From NCBI GenBank assembly GCA_025617375.2, contig JAMYGW020000008.1, positions 1,550,001 through 1,614,000 of the forward strand: a stretch of DNA of 64,000 nt. Direction: 5' to 3'. The DNA comes from Acarospora socialis. Its lineage: Eukaryota > Ascomycota > Lecanoromycetes > Acarosporales > Acarosporaceae. Numbering within the stretch: position 1 is the first letter of the stretch; each line of letters opens with the position of its first letter. The translations under genes and the position numbers were made by a program. Shown one piece after another: positions 13,724-26,055 of the stretch. The notes beneath the pieces were generated by a model, which worked only from the letters and a program-made list of their open reading frames with translations, was not told the origin of the DNA and ran no database searches.

Positions 13724-14851
13724 CTACCACCTCCCACCATAGCCGCCTCTTCCTCTGAACCCTCCCCTGAACCCTCCACCCCCTCTATACCCTCCTCGAC
13801 CACCAAAGCCCCCTCTCCCACCCCACCCACCACCACCATCCCCGTACCCACCATCATACCCACCCTCCCCTCTCGGCCCCGCCGGACTTCTATCCCCAAC
13901 CTCCTGCCTAACCGGTGGCGGCCTCCCCTTCAACTCCTTCTGCAACGCCTCCCACGTCTTCCGCATCTGCGCATAGCCCAAATGCATCTTCCCATAAAAG
14001 TGATCCGCCAACCTCCGATCGTTATCCAACCGACTCAGATAGGCGCCACAAACATCGCAGACTTGAAGTTTCTGGTGGCCCGAGGGCCCGGAGGTGTCGG
14101 AGAGGGACTTGAGTTCGCGCTCCTTCTCCTCCTTGGCTTGCTTGGCGGTGCGCACTTTGAAAAACTCGGTCAGGGCGCTGGAGACGCTGCCTTCTTCGCC
14201 GAGGATGGAGACTTCGAGGAGGCCGGTGTTGATGGTGCGGGAGAGGTCCGAGATTTGTTTCAGCTGCGGCACCTGTCAGATCTCTCTGCCTACCTGCTGG
14301 CGACCAGAAAAAAAGGGGCAGAAAAGTCGTGAGGAAGGGTCGTAGGAAGCGCGGCTCACCAGGGCGTTGGTCTGCCTGATCTCGTCGGGCGTCTTCTCCA
14401 ACCGCCTCTGCGCCGCGTCGATCCTCCGGTTGCATTCGTCAATGTACTTTTGCATGTCGCGCATGTAGTCGTACTCGAACCCGTACTTGCTCTTGTCCGG
14501 CGCGCTCTCGTATTCCGTTTTCAGCGGCTCGCTGTGCACTTTGGGACAGGGTCCGAGGTCTTGCTTGGTGTTGGTGAAGAGGTCATGAGGGCAGGTGCCG
14601 ACGAGGAAGGAGCGGCAAACTTTGGGGTCTGTGATGGAGAGTTGGACGTGTCGTGAGGAAGCTCCGGCACCCATGAGCTGCTCTATGGAGGATAAGGTGG
14701 TCAGTATAGTCCACAGCGCATATGGGAGGGGGAGATACCGCCCATAAGCTGCTCTGCGGGCAAGGTTCATGATGGTTAGCTGTTGGTAACTTGGGATGGA
14801 GATTATGAAGCTTGTGTAATTACCAAGCAGCTTCCTCTGTTCTGCAGCCAT
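13724..14851 (-). CDS. LUC7: LUC7-like U1 snRNP splicing factor
   Basis: Exons 14851-14824, an optional 14753-14739, 14682-14360 and 14272-13724, giving 304 residues with the 15-nt exon or 299 without it. Luc7 is a U1 snRNP component that stabilises 5' splice-site recognition in the nucleus. The start is the conserved MAAEQRKLL. A CCCH finger is present with cysteines in VCRSFLVGTCPHDLF and GPCPKVH, then a helical segment, then a second finger with LQVCDVCGAYLSRL and DHFYGKMHLGY. The tail is a GGYGG/RGG run instead of the RS tail of animal homologues. Both candidate introns upstream of the main exon have proper donors, branch sites (AGCTAACC, TACTGACC) and acceptors. The second zinc finger and the tail lie in the last exon. 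Confidence 0.93.
14739..14753 (-). other. Candidate 15-nt microexon in LUC7
   Basis: Flanked by CCCGCAG on its 5' side and GTATCT on its 3' side. It is phase 1 to phase 1, so inclusion or skipping both keep frame. It encodes EQLMG, repeating the first residues of the following exon (EQLMGAG). Confidence 0.6.
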
Positions 14852-15100
14852 GGTCTTCGAGCTCGAGTGAGTTCACCGTAGTTCCTGGGACACAGGTATA
14901 TTAGTAGCGCTCGAGCTTGAATCGATTGACATGGGCACGGAGGCTAAGTTTGCGGCGCGGCTATTAAAGTTTCAGCCCTACGGCTCGCTTGCGCTTGCTG
15001 GTTCCCTGACAATGATTTGTTGATCGTATCCTGAATTCTACAGACGACATATATATTGATGGTAGCCGAGTCTTTCGTACATCAACGGCGCAATGCCGGT

Positions 15101-17054
15101 ATGGTCTTCAAATTCCTGATCTTACTGTTCTTATCATTAGCTCCTTGGACATGGGCGGCCACAGAATACCATGAACGTCTCACTCTGCAGCCCCTGGATC
15201 CATCGTCCTTGCTAGGATCCTTTAACTTCCGCAGTAATGCCTCCTTGACCTCTTTTGAGCACCAGGACTTTAGATTCTTCCCGCGGTCTCTTGGGCAGAT
15301 CTTGCAGCATGCGAAAACACGAGAATTGCACCTGCGCTTCAGTACTGGGAGATGGGACGCGGAAAGTTGGGGTGCGAGACCATGGAACGGTACGAAAGAA
15401 GGTGGAACAGGGGTAGAACTATGGGCTTGGGTGGAAGCGGACACGGATGACGAGTGAGTGTAAACGTCTGTTGATCGGGAGTGTCGCTTACACGCGCATT
15501 CAGGGCTCATGCCCGTTGGATTATCTTGACCAATGCGCTCTCCGGCCTCTTCTGCGCTTCGCTGAACTTCATCGACTCGACGCGAACCACTAGACCTGTT
15601 CTGTCTTTCGAGCCAGCTGGTGATCATTCCGCTTCAAGTCTGTCAGGCCTACATCTCCTTCATGGTACTCTGCCAAGGGAGGTTGTATGCACGGAGAACC
15701 TTACACCATTCCTCAAGCTCCTGCCCTGTAAAGGCAAAGTAGGCATATCGAGCCTCTTAGATGGCCACAAGTTATTCGATGCGTCTTGGCAAAGTATGGC
15801 GATTGATGTACGACCAATTTGCCCAAATTCAGGCGATGGTTGTATTGTAGAAATGGAACAAACAGTTGATATGGTGCTGGACATTGAGCGCTCGAAGCGC
15901 CAAAGAGGTTTGTCATGCTCAAGTTGCCCTGGGGAATTTTTGATCTGACGAGATTAGGCAACCCAATCCCGCGTCCCATACCTGCGGAAGAACTTGTCTG
16001 CGACAAATCGAAACCGTACGCATCCAATGAAGCTTGCTATCCGCTAGAAATCACATACGAGCAGCCGTGGAGCTTGAGCGAAGTCTTCGGACGCCCTATC
16101 AGAGGCTCTTGTCCTCTAACAAACGAAGAGGGCGCCGAGTCAGAGACCGTCTGTATCAACGTACCCCATGAACGCGACATCTACACCACAGCAGGAGCAG
16201 TCGAACGGAAACGCGAAGATGGTCTTTCTCGATGTTACAAGCTACCCATCCATGACGAATTCGACATGGTCCTTCCCCAACAGAGTCTCTCGAAGCTCCA
16301 TTCAGTTACTCAGCCTCTGTTGTACGCTGAACGCTCCTTCACCGGCCACGGCCAAGAACGCGGCGGCGTTCATACCCTCCTTACCAATCCATCCCTGACG
16401 TCTTCCGCCGAGTTCATCTATCTCGAATCTCTCCCGTGGTTCATGAAACCCTACCTCCACACTCTCAAAGCCCGCATCACCAGCCGGAACCAATCCGTCC
16501 CCTCGTCCTCCTCAATCGACACTAAAGACCTCATCAAAGAAATTTACTATCGCCCTGCCCTCGACCGCCACCGCGGCACCCAACTCGAACTCCACATCTC
16601 CGTTCCCCCCGCCTCAACCCTAACGCTAACCTACGACTTCGACAAAGCCATCCTCCGCTACACCGAATACCCACCCGACGCCAACCGCGGGTTCGATGTC
16701 GCGCCCGCCATCATCCGCCTCATTTCCTCCTCCTCCCAATCTGCCAATGCAAACAACACAAACAGCATTAACTCTCCTACAAACGTTTACCTCCGAACAA
16801 CAAGTCTGCTATTGCCGCTCCCGACGCCCGATTTTAGCATGCCCTATAACGTCATCATATTGACAAGCACAGTCATGGCGTTGGCGTTTGGAAATGTCTT
16901 TAATCTGCTTGTGAGGAGGTTTGTAGGGGCTGATGAGGTGGAGGGGTGGGATTTGGGGGCGGTGAAGGGGAAGGTTAGGGAGAGGGTTGGATGGGTTTGG
17001 CGGAAAGTTGTGGGGATGGGCAAGGGGAAGGGGGAACGGGAAAAGGTCGAATAG
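15101..17054 (+). CDS. GPI16: GPI transamidase subunit GPI16 / PIG-T
   Basis: Three exons, 15101-15453, 15504-15907 and 15958-17054, 617 residues. GPI16 is an ER membrane subunit of the complex that replaces a C-terminal signal peptide with a GPI anchor. The N-terminus is a signal peptide (FKFLILLFLSLAPWTWAA), followed by the family segment ATEYHERLTLQPL. Conserved stretches include LSGLFCASLNFIDST, the Cys-containing EELVCDKSKPY, and one membrane span near residues 550-580 (YNVIILTSTVMALAFGNVFN), then a short basic cytosolic tail. I chose ATG 15101 over an in-frame ATG at 15056 because it puts the signal peptide at the end. Intron 2 uses a GTTTGT donor. It lies 249 bp from divergent LUC7. 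Confidence 0.93.
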
Positions 17055-17565
17055 GGGGTTTATTGTAGTGGATGCGAGGACGTGTGCTTGACATTTGCTA
17101 CAGAGTGGGTGTTGATTAGCGTACATACTGCGTGCATCTATTGGAGTTGTTCGTTATGGTATTCTGTAAAGTAGGGTATTAAAACGTTCAGAACGAACGA
17201 TCCATATTCGTGCCACAGACTCTGATACAGCTAGGATCTATCCTGCGATCAACTACGTATGGTTATTGTGAAACGTTCACGCCGAGATCCGTAGTAGAGT
17301 GCGATGAAAAAGTGCTTTGCTAAGAACCTCTGCCTCGAGGATCAAGTCTCTCTACCGCCAAGCTCATACGTATGACGTCTGCAAAATAAAGTGACAAAGA
17401 AAGACAAAAGCCTAGTTTTGCGTCGCAGGAAAAGCGCGTTGGACCTAGCATTCGAAACCGAACCTTTCACGTGCAAACGAACTTAATACAAATACACATC
17501 TGGCTCTCTTCGGCATATAAGAAACGGCAATAGAACGTAGCCTTAACACGGCCCCACAACCCCTC
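17055..17565. other. Convergent 3' region of GPI16 and BYE1
   Basis: Holds the 3' ends of two convergent genes. No coding potential or structured element seen. Confidence 0.5.
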
Positions 17566-20349
17566 TCACCTCCCCTGCAACCTCGTCTGCAGGTTCTGCA
17601 ACAACATCTGAAAATCCCCCTGCGTAGCCGGCACCTGTTCCATGATCTCCTTGACCACCGCCCACTGCTGAGTCGGAGCGTTGGGCAGTTGAGCCAGGAG
17701 CTGCGCGACGACGGGCGCGCCGGCTAGCGGTCCCAGCACCTGCGCGGCGGCCGCCAAGCCCTCGAGCGGCTGCGTGTACGGCGCCTGGTACACGGGCTGC
17801 GGCGGCGAGTAGTGTGGCGCGGGGCTGTTGTAGGGTGGGAGCTGCGGCGTGCCGCCGAGGCCGGAGCCGAGGACGGGCGAGATGTGCGAGCCGGGTTGGC
17901 CCATCGGCACGGGCGTCTGGACCGCGCCGCCGGCGGCGGCGCCGGGAGCGACGGGGCTGCCGGCTGCGGTGCTGGTGTCGAGGTGGCGGGGTGTGGCTTG
18001 GGCGGAGGGCGTGGTGTTGGCTTTGATGACGAAGGTGAGGAGCAGGATGCGTTCGGGGCGCGGCTCTTCGATCGTGCAATATTCAAGTAGTTCGATGAAC
18101 TCGGGTTTCTTGGCGCTGCCGTCTTCGAGCGGGACAACGTAGCAGTCTTTGACGGCCGCGACGGGGTTCTTGCCGATGACGCCGTAGCGTTTGCGTTCGG
18201 CGAAGTAGTTGAACAGTTTCTGGAATTGGGACCGGGCGCTTGGCTCGTCGGCTGGGGTGACGGCGAGGACGGTGACGTCGGTGGTGTGGCTCCATCGAAG
18301 TCCGCATAGGTATTCGCTGGCACGGTCGACGTCGATGCGGCCTTCGATCGATAGGGTGGTGGGCATGAGTTGAGACCACGGGATGATTTTGCTCAGATTC
18401 GCACCTCCGACGTGCTTGGCTCGGCCCGCAAAATCGGCGACATTGGACATGACCATCTTGCCACGCCAGACATACTCAGGGTCTGGGTTGTAGTCGGTTG
18501 GGGAATACGGTTCCGACTCGTTGTCCTCATCTTTGAGAAGCTGATCTATGTCAGCATCCGCTGCGACTGATGTGTTCTGGATCTGTTCTTGGGCAGCTGC
18601 AGGACCTTGGCGTGTTGAGGCTTGTCGCGATAAAGATTGCTTGTCAGCGTCGGGTGATTGCACGCTTGACCATACATCTTGGATGTTGAAGGCCGAGGAA
18701 GACTTTCTGTCAAGGCTCGTCGGTTGCCGAGAACGTGCTCCAGTGTCAACTGTGAGTGGTTCGCTCGTCAGGGGTGAGCCTGCAGCGCCCTTATATCCAA
18801 TGTCGTCCGGAAGCTCCACCTTGTTTGGACTCCTGGGACTCATTGGCACAGGGCTCGCGGCTCTCGGTGCTTCTACCTCGACTTCACTCTCCCTTCGGCG
18901 AGCCGGGGCAGAGGAGAAGATCGACTCGGTAATTTCAGCGTGATGAGAACTGTCCTCAACAATTTCTTCACCCTTGTGCGTTCGTCGTATCCTGGGCCCA
19001 TCATCTTGAACGAGCATGTGCTGCTTTTCCGCCTCTTTCTTCATTTCCGCCGTCTTCTCTTGCAGCTCCTTACTGGCCATATCATCTGATGACATTATGG
19101 AGAGCTCTGGAGGGGTCAATGACCCTTGGAGAAGTCTATCGCGCAAAGCAGGGTTTTTCTTGACATTGAACATGATACTCCGCAACTGGACACGATACGC
19201 AGCACTTGGTTCAGCTGTCTGACTGGGGTGGTTCATGAATATGGCATGCTCCACTTCAAGGGCAAGGCGCAGTCCTACAGATTCAAGGGTTTGACCTGTG
19301 GCAAGCTTGAAGATACCCTGCTTTTGTGCCAGGGCTGTCTGCTCCACAAAGAACTTGGTCAAAGCATTGGCACTATTCCTCCGCGCATCACTCTGCAAGT
19401 CTGTCACGTTCTCTACAGTCTCCATTTCAGCAACCCCTCCCTTCGAGACTCGTCGGGGTGGAGCTGGCATGGCGGTCGACGTACGTCTCTGGGGAGATGC
19501 CTTCACTGCGGGCACACTGGTGTCTTGGGTATTTTGCAATGACACTCTGCGAATTTTGAGGGATGGTTCCTGGGAATTTATTAGTGATGCGATAAAGAAC
19601 AATCATACAGATGTAATAGCGTACCGCGTCCTTTGTATCAATACCGCCTTCATTCTCCAACTTTCTTTTCTGACCGCTCTCACGTCTTCCGCTTAATGTC
19701 TCTCCATCTTTTACTTCTACAGGAGGCGTGCGGTTCCCATTCACATCTTCACTAGCCTCCGACTTGCCATCGCTTGGCCTGGGCTTCTTCCCCTTCTTGC
19801 CGCCTTTGCGTCTCCTCGCTTTCCGTTCTTCTTCCAATCTCGCTCGCTCCTTAGCCCTCTCCTCCCACGGCTTCTCACCCCTATTCACCTTTGCCAGAAG
19901 CTCCTGATGGTCTGCGGGTTTGCAGATCTCGCAGAAGTACTCCTTCGGAAGTTCCTTGTCGTTCTCGCTGATCTCCATGCACTCGTTATGTTGCCAAGCT
20001 CCACACTTGTCACAGCAGATCATCTTTCTGTCATCATCCTCATCCTCGACCTCATAACCGCAGATGCATCGAATGATTTCTTCTTTACCATCATCCGCAG
20101 AATGTGTAGGTTCGGTAGAGGTCTGCTTTGAGGATTTGGAGCGTCCTCCTTTCGCTGTGCGTTTCGGACTTGGAGCATCGGGAATCTCGAGGTTTTTGGT
20201 GTGGACGCCCTTCGTCGCTCGTCCGGATCGTCGAGGTTCATCTAGTGAAGAAGGACGTTAGCCACTGTCGTTCGTAGATTACACGTTGATTCCGCGAATT
20301 CTCGCCTTATAACGACAACGCTTGCTGGACACGCATGCTTACCAGCCAT
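17566..20349 (-). CDS. BYE1: PHD-TFIIS-SPOC transcription factor BYE1
   Basis: Three exons, 20349-20343, 20241-19625 and 19569-17566, 875 residues. Exon 1 is only 7 nt (ATGGCTG) and joins to give MADEPRRSGR. A PHD finger occupies about residues 57-108 (C4HC3 ligands in IRCICGYEVE, CCDKCGAWQHNEC and FCEIC). A TFIIS central-like domain follows at about 255-375, and a SPOC domain at about 575-725 (WRGKMVMSNVADFAGRAKHV). The C-terminus is Pro/Ala-rich and low in complexity. Yeast Bye1 binds RNA polymerase II through the TFIIS-like domain and H3K4me3 through the PHD finger, acting in early elongation. A bipartite run of Lys/Arg after the PHD finger (ARRRKGGKKGKKPRP) looks like a nuclear localisation signal. 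Confidence 0.92.
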
Positions 20350-20953
20350 GATTGATAATACACGAAGCACTACAATCTACAATCTCGTGATGATCGCTTT
20401 GCTTCACACGGATGCGTGACTGCCTCACGGCTAGATTCTACAAAGTGTGATATGTAGTATAAGAGAATGTAGAAGGCCTTTTCACGATGCTAGAACGATA
20501 TGCTCTGGCAATGTTTTCAAATTCCTTCCACTTGGAGACCAGGCCTTCTGCTGTAGCTTTCCAAGCAAGTGCCTGGTTTCAGAGCTCTCGACTGCAACTC
20601 GCAAGGCGACCAGTACGGTACGGTGGTTCCTCCCCAGGTACGATTGACTGCGCATGTATCTGTGACTGTCTCCAATAATGCAATAGCGGTAATGGTGATG
20701 ATGGATTCGTAAGGTATTCACGTTGTGGTGTGTTATTGTGATAAGTTAAGTGATGGTGCACGAAAAGCGGAGGTGGAGCTCAAGTCTTTCTTAGCGTCAG
20801 CACGTGACTCGATGTCCCGGAGCATCAATATTCAAACAGCAAGGGGTCATCCATTGGAACGTTACATCAGCTGTGCGATCGCACAGCATCAAAGTGAGTC
20901 CTGCGGGCTCTTGAGTTCAACGCCCTGGTGCCTCCACTTTCATCATCACTGTC
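20350..20953. other. Divergent promoter, BYE1 and ZNF830-like
   Basis: The 604 bp between two divergent start codons presumably serve both genes. No repeat or further exon recognised. Confidence 0.5.
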
Positions 20954-21916
20954 ATGGCGGACGTGCGGTCTATGCTACGTTCGGAGCGAGCCTCACGCCG
21001 CATCCATCATGTTTACGCAAGCTACTCTACCACTGGCGCCCTTGTCTGCCTTGTCTGCCATATACAACTAAAGTCCGAGAGTCTGTGGGAACTGCATCTC
21101 AAATCGGCAGACCATGTTAAGCGCCTACAGAGACTACGTGACGGGAAGTTGGAAAACCCGCCAGAAGCACCTCCTCCAACAAGCATTACCAACGGCGGTA
21201 AAAAGAGGAAAGCGGACACCGATGACGGGATAGAACAAGAGAGAAAGAAAGCGAGGCCTGCGGTAGAGGGCGTGCCGGCGGGCTTCTTCGATGGTGGCAG
21301 GGAACCTGAAAACCACGAAGCTACTGAAGCTACGAGAGAAGTGAGCGTGGTGGTGCAGGAGGAGGCATCAGAAACCGTCGAAACGCAGGATGCAAAACCC
21401 CAGGCGGCCGGTTTACCTCCTGGCTTCTTCGATGCGTCGACGAAGGGGCCCGCATCATCAAACACCACAGTCGACGAAGACGAGTGGGCGGCCTTCGAAC
21501 GGGACGTCGCGATGTTCCCTGCAGAAACGTCTGTACCGTCGGCTTTGACAGCTGCTGCGACCATTACTGCGGCGCCCCTATCTGCCGCAGAGCTCGCTGC
21601 GAGGACAACAGCGGAGGCCAGTACACAGAAAAGGGAGCTCAAGGAGGCAGAATTAGAGGGCGAAAGAGAAGATGCTGCAAGGCAGCTGGAAGACGAGTTC
21701 GATCAGATGGAGGAGCTGGAAAGTAGAGTAAGGAGATTAAGAGCAAAGAGGGAGGAGTTAAGGCAGAAACGAGAGGGTAGTGCGATGGCGATGGATACAA
21801 ATAATGTCCGCACTGGGGTAGCATTGAATGATGATGAGAGGGCGGCGAGAAACGCTGACGAGGATGAAGATGATGATGTTGAGGATGAATGGGACGACTG
21901 GAGGCTGAGGGATTGA
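20954..21916 (+). CDS. C2H2 zinc finger coiled-coil protein, ZNF830-like
   Basis: Single exon, 320 residues. A C2H2-type finger lies at residues 32-55 (CLVCHIQLKSESLWELHL, then H), directly after a short helical segment (RSMLRSERASRRI). Two GFFDG/GFFDA motifs follow in acidic linker sequence, each in a PAGFFD or PPGFFD context. A long charged coiled coil (about 220-290) and an acidic tail (DEDEDDDVEDEWDDWRLRD) end the protein. This order matches the ZNF830/CCDC16 family of nuclear proteins found in late spliceosomes. The splicing role is carried over from that family and is not shown by the sequence. Confidence 0.85.
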   Translation: MADVRSMLRSERASRRIHHVYASYSTTGALVCLVCHIQLKSESLWELHLKSADHVKRLQRLRDGKLENPPEAPPPTSITNGGKKRKADTDDGIEQERKKARPAVEGVPAGFFDGGREPENHEATEATREVSVVVQEEASETVETQDAKPQAAGLPPGFFDASTKGPASSNTTVDEDEWAAFERDVAMFPAETSVPSALTAAATITAAPLSAAELAARTTAEASTQKRELKEAELEGEREDAARQLEDEFDQMEELESRVRRLRAKREELRQKREGSAMAMDTNNVRTGVALNDDERAARNADEDEDDDVEDEWDDWRLRD

Positions 21917-22062
21917 GTTTATGGCTCTTGGATCTGCGGTGGATTGCATTCTCATGAACGGCGATGGAGTCGGTGCTACAGGCTAACCATAGCTAGACCT
22001 GTGTTAATTCTACTCACAGTGAGTGTTCTCATAGCAAGATACCATGAATATTAAGTTCTTGA

Positions 22063-24087
22063 TCATATTTGGTTATTGAACGGCTCTTTAGGGCGATTTC
22101 CTTCCACGCTTGTGGATGGCTCAGTGCCATAATCGCGGCCTACTCCGAGGTAGCTCTTTAGACCTTCTTTCCCAACCTTCATTGCCCTTTCGATTTCTTC
22201 CTCGCCTTCTCGGAGTATACCTTTACTGTACTGAAGGGCCCCGCGTTGTCTTCTTTTCTGCTCCTGCACCCTCTTTTCTCGTTCCGCAAGCGCCTTTTCT
22301 CTTCGCTCTCGGTCCTCTTTCCTCCTTGCCTGCTCCATTTCCTCCTCCGGTGACATTTCCGTAGCGTCTGGTCCAGCTGTCAAGGTGGAAATATAGGCCT
22401 CTATAAGAGGGTCACGTGTTGTTGGACTGAGCGAGATGTACCGTATATCTGTAAGAATGGCAGTAGGAAGAACTGCTCGAGAAGAAGACCGATTGAGGTT
22501 GTGGAGTGGTATCGACTTCAACAACGTTGAAAGATCCGACTTCAGTGTACTTTCGGGGAGCTTCAAGCCTATAATGCGCTAGTGAGTCAACTGTGAACTT
22601 CGCACCTATATATGGTGATGATCAGCGTACGGCTGAGGTGCTCTCTATACCATTTCTCCCGGTCTTTGTCAGACACCTTGTTGTCTCGCATCTCGGGCTC
22701 TTTCTTGTATTTCCGTCTAAACTCCGGCCAGTAAAGCTTTGGACTAGCATACTTTTGCAGAAACGCAAGATAGGGTATTCTGGGATCCGATTTCTCTTGC
22801 TTCTCTGTTTGCTCCTTGAGCGTCTGGATTTTCTCTCGACTCCAGTCAACCCAAACATCTTTCCTCGATTTCATGTTTGTTAGTACGGTATATCGGTCGT
22901 CTTCTACGATTCGACCATCATCTATGATCTTTTCCCATGTAGAGTACGGGCTGATACCATAATCGTCCAGCATGTCCTTGAAGAGCGCGTGCGAGTCTTC
23001 CACGGTCAGAGGAAGCCCTTCCGCACCATCCTCCCATTTCTCGCCCTCACCATCACCGTATTCTCCCGTGTCCAGTCCGTAGTCCTGACCCATAGCGGCA
23101 AGTTGGTATGCTATATCGTCCTCGCCGAACTCAACGGATTGGTCTAGCTCGTTGTGGTCGACTTTTTGCTTCTTCGATGGTAAGCCTTCATCCTCGTCAT
23201 CTGTCACCTCCACTTCTTCATATTCATCACTGTCCTCATCTAGCGTTCTATGTTCGCGAGGCCTAGCGGGGGAATGCGCCATCTGCTGATCGTCTCGCGC
23301 CACTTCTCGGTCCTCCCCGCCAACGGCAGCAATGTCTTCTGTCTCGCTTTCCTCCCCTTGTTCATTTCTCTGCTTCCTCTCTCGCTCTATCCTATCATAC
23401 TCGACAACACCCTTCATGACTTCGGCAGGGAATTTCCAAAAGCTTTCATTCTTCTCTGGGTTGTGGACAAATCGCCTTCCAAGCTTTGTCGTCACGAGAA
23501 GCCACGGCTTACAACCCGGTATTGCATGCTTGGACTTCGGTCTGTCTTCCGGTTGATGCCTTCGTCGATCTTGGTAGCCACGTCCACCACGGAACTCTCC
23601 TCGTCCTCGGTGACCACCTCCTGGATGTGATGCGCCCTGATTTCCAAATGGGAGCGGCCCAGCATAGGCCCGTCCGTCGAACTGGGTATTATAACCACCT
23701 TGGAATGCATTGGTAGGTAATGGACTATGTGATGGTTTCGATAAGTCTGCCGAAGCTTCGGCAAAGGTTTGCGACTGCACGCTTGGTCGAGTGTAGGTGG
23801 ACTGCTTTGATGTCGCATTGTAATAGTAGGAGTGACCTAGATTCACAGGAGCGTCAGTGTCTATGATGGCGTATGCGAGTACACTGAACCTGAAACTGAC
23901 CTGAAGGGGCCTTATGTTCTGTCCACCCCGATGGTAAGGATGGGCTAGGAGCTACCCGATGCGTGGACTTCAACATGTTTAGATTGTTCTTTAATTCGAA
24001 GCCACGATGTTGCAACGACCGATCTCTAAAATTGCCATTCCCATGATCTCGTGGGATTGTGTTTAGCTGGTAGATCATGGCTGCCAT
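22063..24087 (-). CDS. URN1: WW/FF domain splicing-associated protein URN1-like
   Basis: Three exons, 24087-23901, 23836-22631 and 22568-22063, 632 residues. Intron 2 uses C|GTACGC ... TATAG|GC and restores EHLSRLKLPEST. A WW domain crosses the first junction (residues 50-79, PSGWTEHKAPSG joined to HSYYYNATSKQSTYTRP). Its second tryptophan is tyrosine. A WW-like segment lies at about 174-200 (PWLLVTTKLGRRFVHNP). Acidic linkers precede one FF domain at about 349-405 (DSHALFKDMLDDYGISPYS), and a basic coiled coil ends the chain. Yeast Urn1 is a pre-mRNA splicing factor with one WW and one FF domain. The gene is divergent from PRE9 with 204 bp between starts. Confidence 0.88.
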
Positions 24088-24291
24088 AGTGTAGGGAGTC
24101 CGCCGTATAAAGTCTTGGCGTAGGTTTAGGCCAAACGCGTAGTACGAGTACGCGAGTGCCTGGACCTTCTCGGAGCTACTGCATCACGGTGATGTTCAAT
24201 CAATGACTTCAAGTAAGCCAACTTCTTGATCTGAGCACCCGTCACAACAACACATATCATACATTTCAGTTGGTTCTGACAATACGACACA

Positions 24292-25225
24292 ATGTCAAGA
24301 CGCTACGACTCAAGAGTCCGGATTCGCTTCATTTAAGAGTTACCGCTGAGCTTTTGCGCTAACTCTTCTTGCAGACAACTATCTTCTCGCCGGAAGGACG
24401 TTTGTACCAAGTGGAGTATGCTCTGGAAGCCATATCGCATGCCGGTACAGCTTTAGGAATATTATCACAAGATGGAATCGTCTTGGCGGCAGAAAGAAAG
24501 GTTACCAGTAAGCTGCTTGAGCAGGATACTTCTGCTGAGAAACTGTACATCTTGAACGAGTTAGTTGAAATCCCTGCCTGCGTTCCTAGTGTAGCTATTC
24601 TAACCTCTTCCTTCTACCAGCAACATGATCTGTGCCGTAGCAGGCATGACCGCCGATGCTAATATCCTCATCAATTACGCTCGTCAAGCCGCGCAACGAT
24701 ACCTCCTTACTTACAACGAAGACATACCATGTGAGCAATTGGTTCGACGGTTATGTGACCTCAAGCAAGGTTATACACAACATGGTGGTCTCCGTCCGTT
24801 TGGTGTCTCGTTCATCTACGCTGGCTATGATCCACAACGTCAGTTCCAGCTGTATCAGAGTAACCCAAGTGGAAACTATGGAGGGTGGAAGGCTACAAGT
24901 GTTGGCGCGAACAACGCCAGTGCTCAGAGTTTACTGAAACAAGACTACAAGGAAGAGTGTGACTTGAAGGAAGCGTGCGGGCTGGCTGTCAAGGTGTTGA
25001 GCAAAACTATGGACTCGACAAAGCTGAGTAGCGAGAAAAGTAGGCGATCGGATCTGACTCCTCATACAGAATTGTCGGTTGCTGATTGAGAATGCAGTCG
25101 AGTTCGCTACAGTGGGGAAAACCAAAGATGGGAAGGTTTATCATCACCTTTGGGGTGCCGACGAGATCACAACGCTGCTTAAGGAGCATGGTTTGGCCAA
25201 AGAAGAAGATGCCGAGGCAAGCTAG
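24292..25225 (+). CDS. PRE9: 20S proteasome alpha subunit PRE9 (alpha 3; human PSMA4)
   Basis: Four exons, 24292-24315, 24375-24559, 24621-25039 and 25098-25225, 251 residues. Exon 1 encodes MSRRYDSR and joins to [20 protein letters not shown], the alpha-subunit signature that gates the core particle. [13 protein letters not shown] and the [19 protein letters not shown] helix place it with yeast Pre9 and human PSMA4. The last junction reads [17 protein letters not shown]. The first donor is a weak GTCCGG, although frame and homology leave little choice. The C-terminus is acidic and charged (KEEDAEAS). The product is part of the outer alpha ring and has no protease activity itself. Confidence 0.96.
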
Positions 25226-26043
25226 TGAGGAAGGAGCGAGTCATACTAGGAAGTTTGGCGTGCATATTACGGCGGCTTGGTAGGGCTTGTAATAATAGAT
25301 GTTGTCCTAGTTCCGAAGAATCTCTCATGTGCGATCTTTATGTTTCTACCTTTTCAAGGCATCAGTGGTGTTTCGAAGATGTTTCGATCAAAGTCCCAGT
25401 GGTCAACCCGTGCTGCATGGCCCGCGAAACGACACTTCAGAATCTGTACGATTGTTGCTCCTCTAGCAAATACAATCTGGGTCCTAGTTTCTTCTGAATG
25501 TCATTCGCGGAAGCCCAACATGGAGACTGCTCTACAGCCAGTCCGCACGCCTGGACAGCCGCGACAGGCACCAGTCATAAGTTTCTCTGCAAGGACTGGT
25601 CTTGTGATCTCAGGTCAAGGCGGGTATGTTCCATGTGCCCCCGTGTCTCCAGAGTTCGACTTGCCACACATGGCTTGACCCAGACGCTCTGCAAGATGGA
25701 CGTGTTTCTGATCGATAGGCGGAGCAGATGGAAGTCTATTCCATCAGGGAAGGATGACCAATCGGTCCAGATGAGCCAGTCACGCTTCGCCACGCTACAT
25801 ACGGGTGAGGTTGCAGGATGTAGGATAATGAAGTATAAAGAAATGATGTTAGAATGCGTCTTCCATTTCGTCGGAATCCTCGCAATTACCCAAACTCTTG
25901 GTTTCCGGAAACCGGACACTATGCGAAGACCTACATCAGGGCTCTCTCTATAAATGACCTCGCGAAGCCGCACAATTAATTAAGTTACATTATTTAGACA
26001 ACATCTCTTGATCAGCCATAGAGGCCGTTAAGGCGAAGACGAA
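25226..26043. other. Intergenic, 3' of PRE9
   Basis: Only motif-free short frames. It contains a TATAAA at 25949-25954 about 100 nt before a possible spliced small reading frame. Confidence 0.45.
25949..25954 (+). promoter_or_regulatory. TATA-like element
   Basis: TATAAA in the context CTCTATAAATGACC, 102 nt upstream of an ATG that is followed at once by a consensus GTAAGT donor. Confidence 0.35.
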
Positions 26044-26055
26044 TCTCTTTGAGGC

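Noticed and set aside
17543-18379. Arg-rich overlapping frames near the BYE1 3' end (-)
   Set aside because: Alternative phases of the GC-rich SPOC and Pro/Ala-rich coding sequence. Only the BYE1 phase has domain structure.
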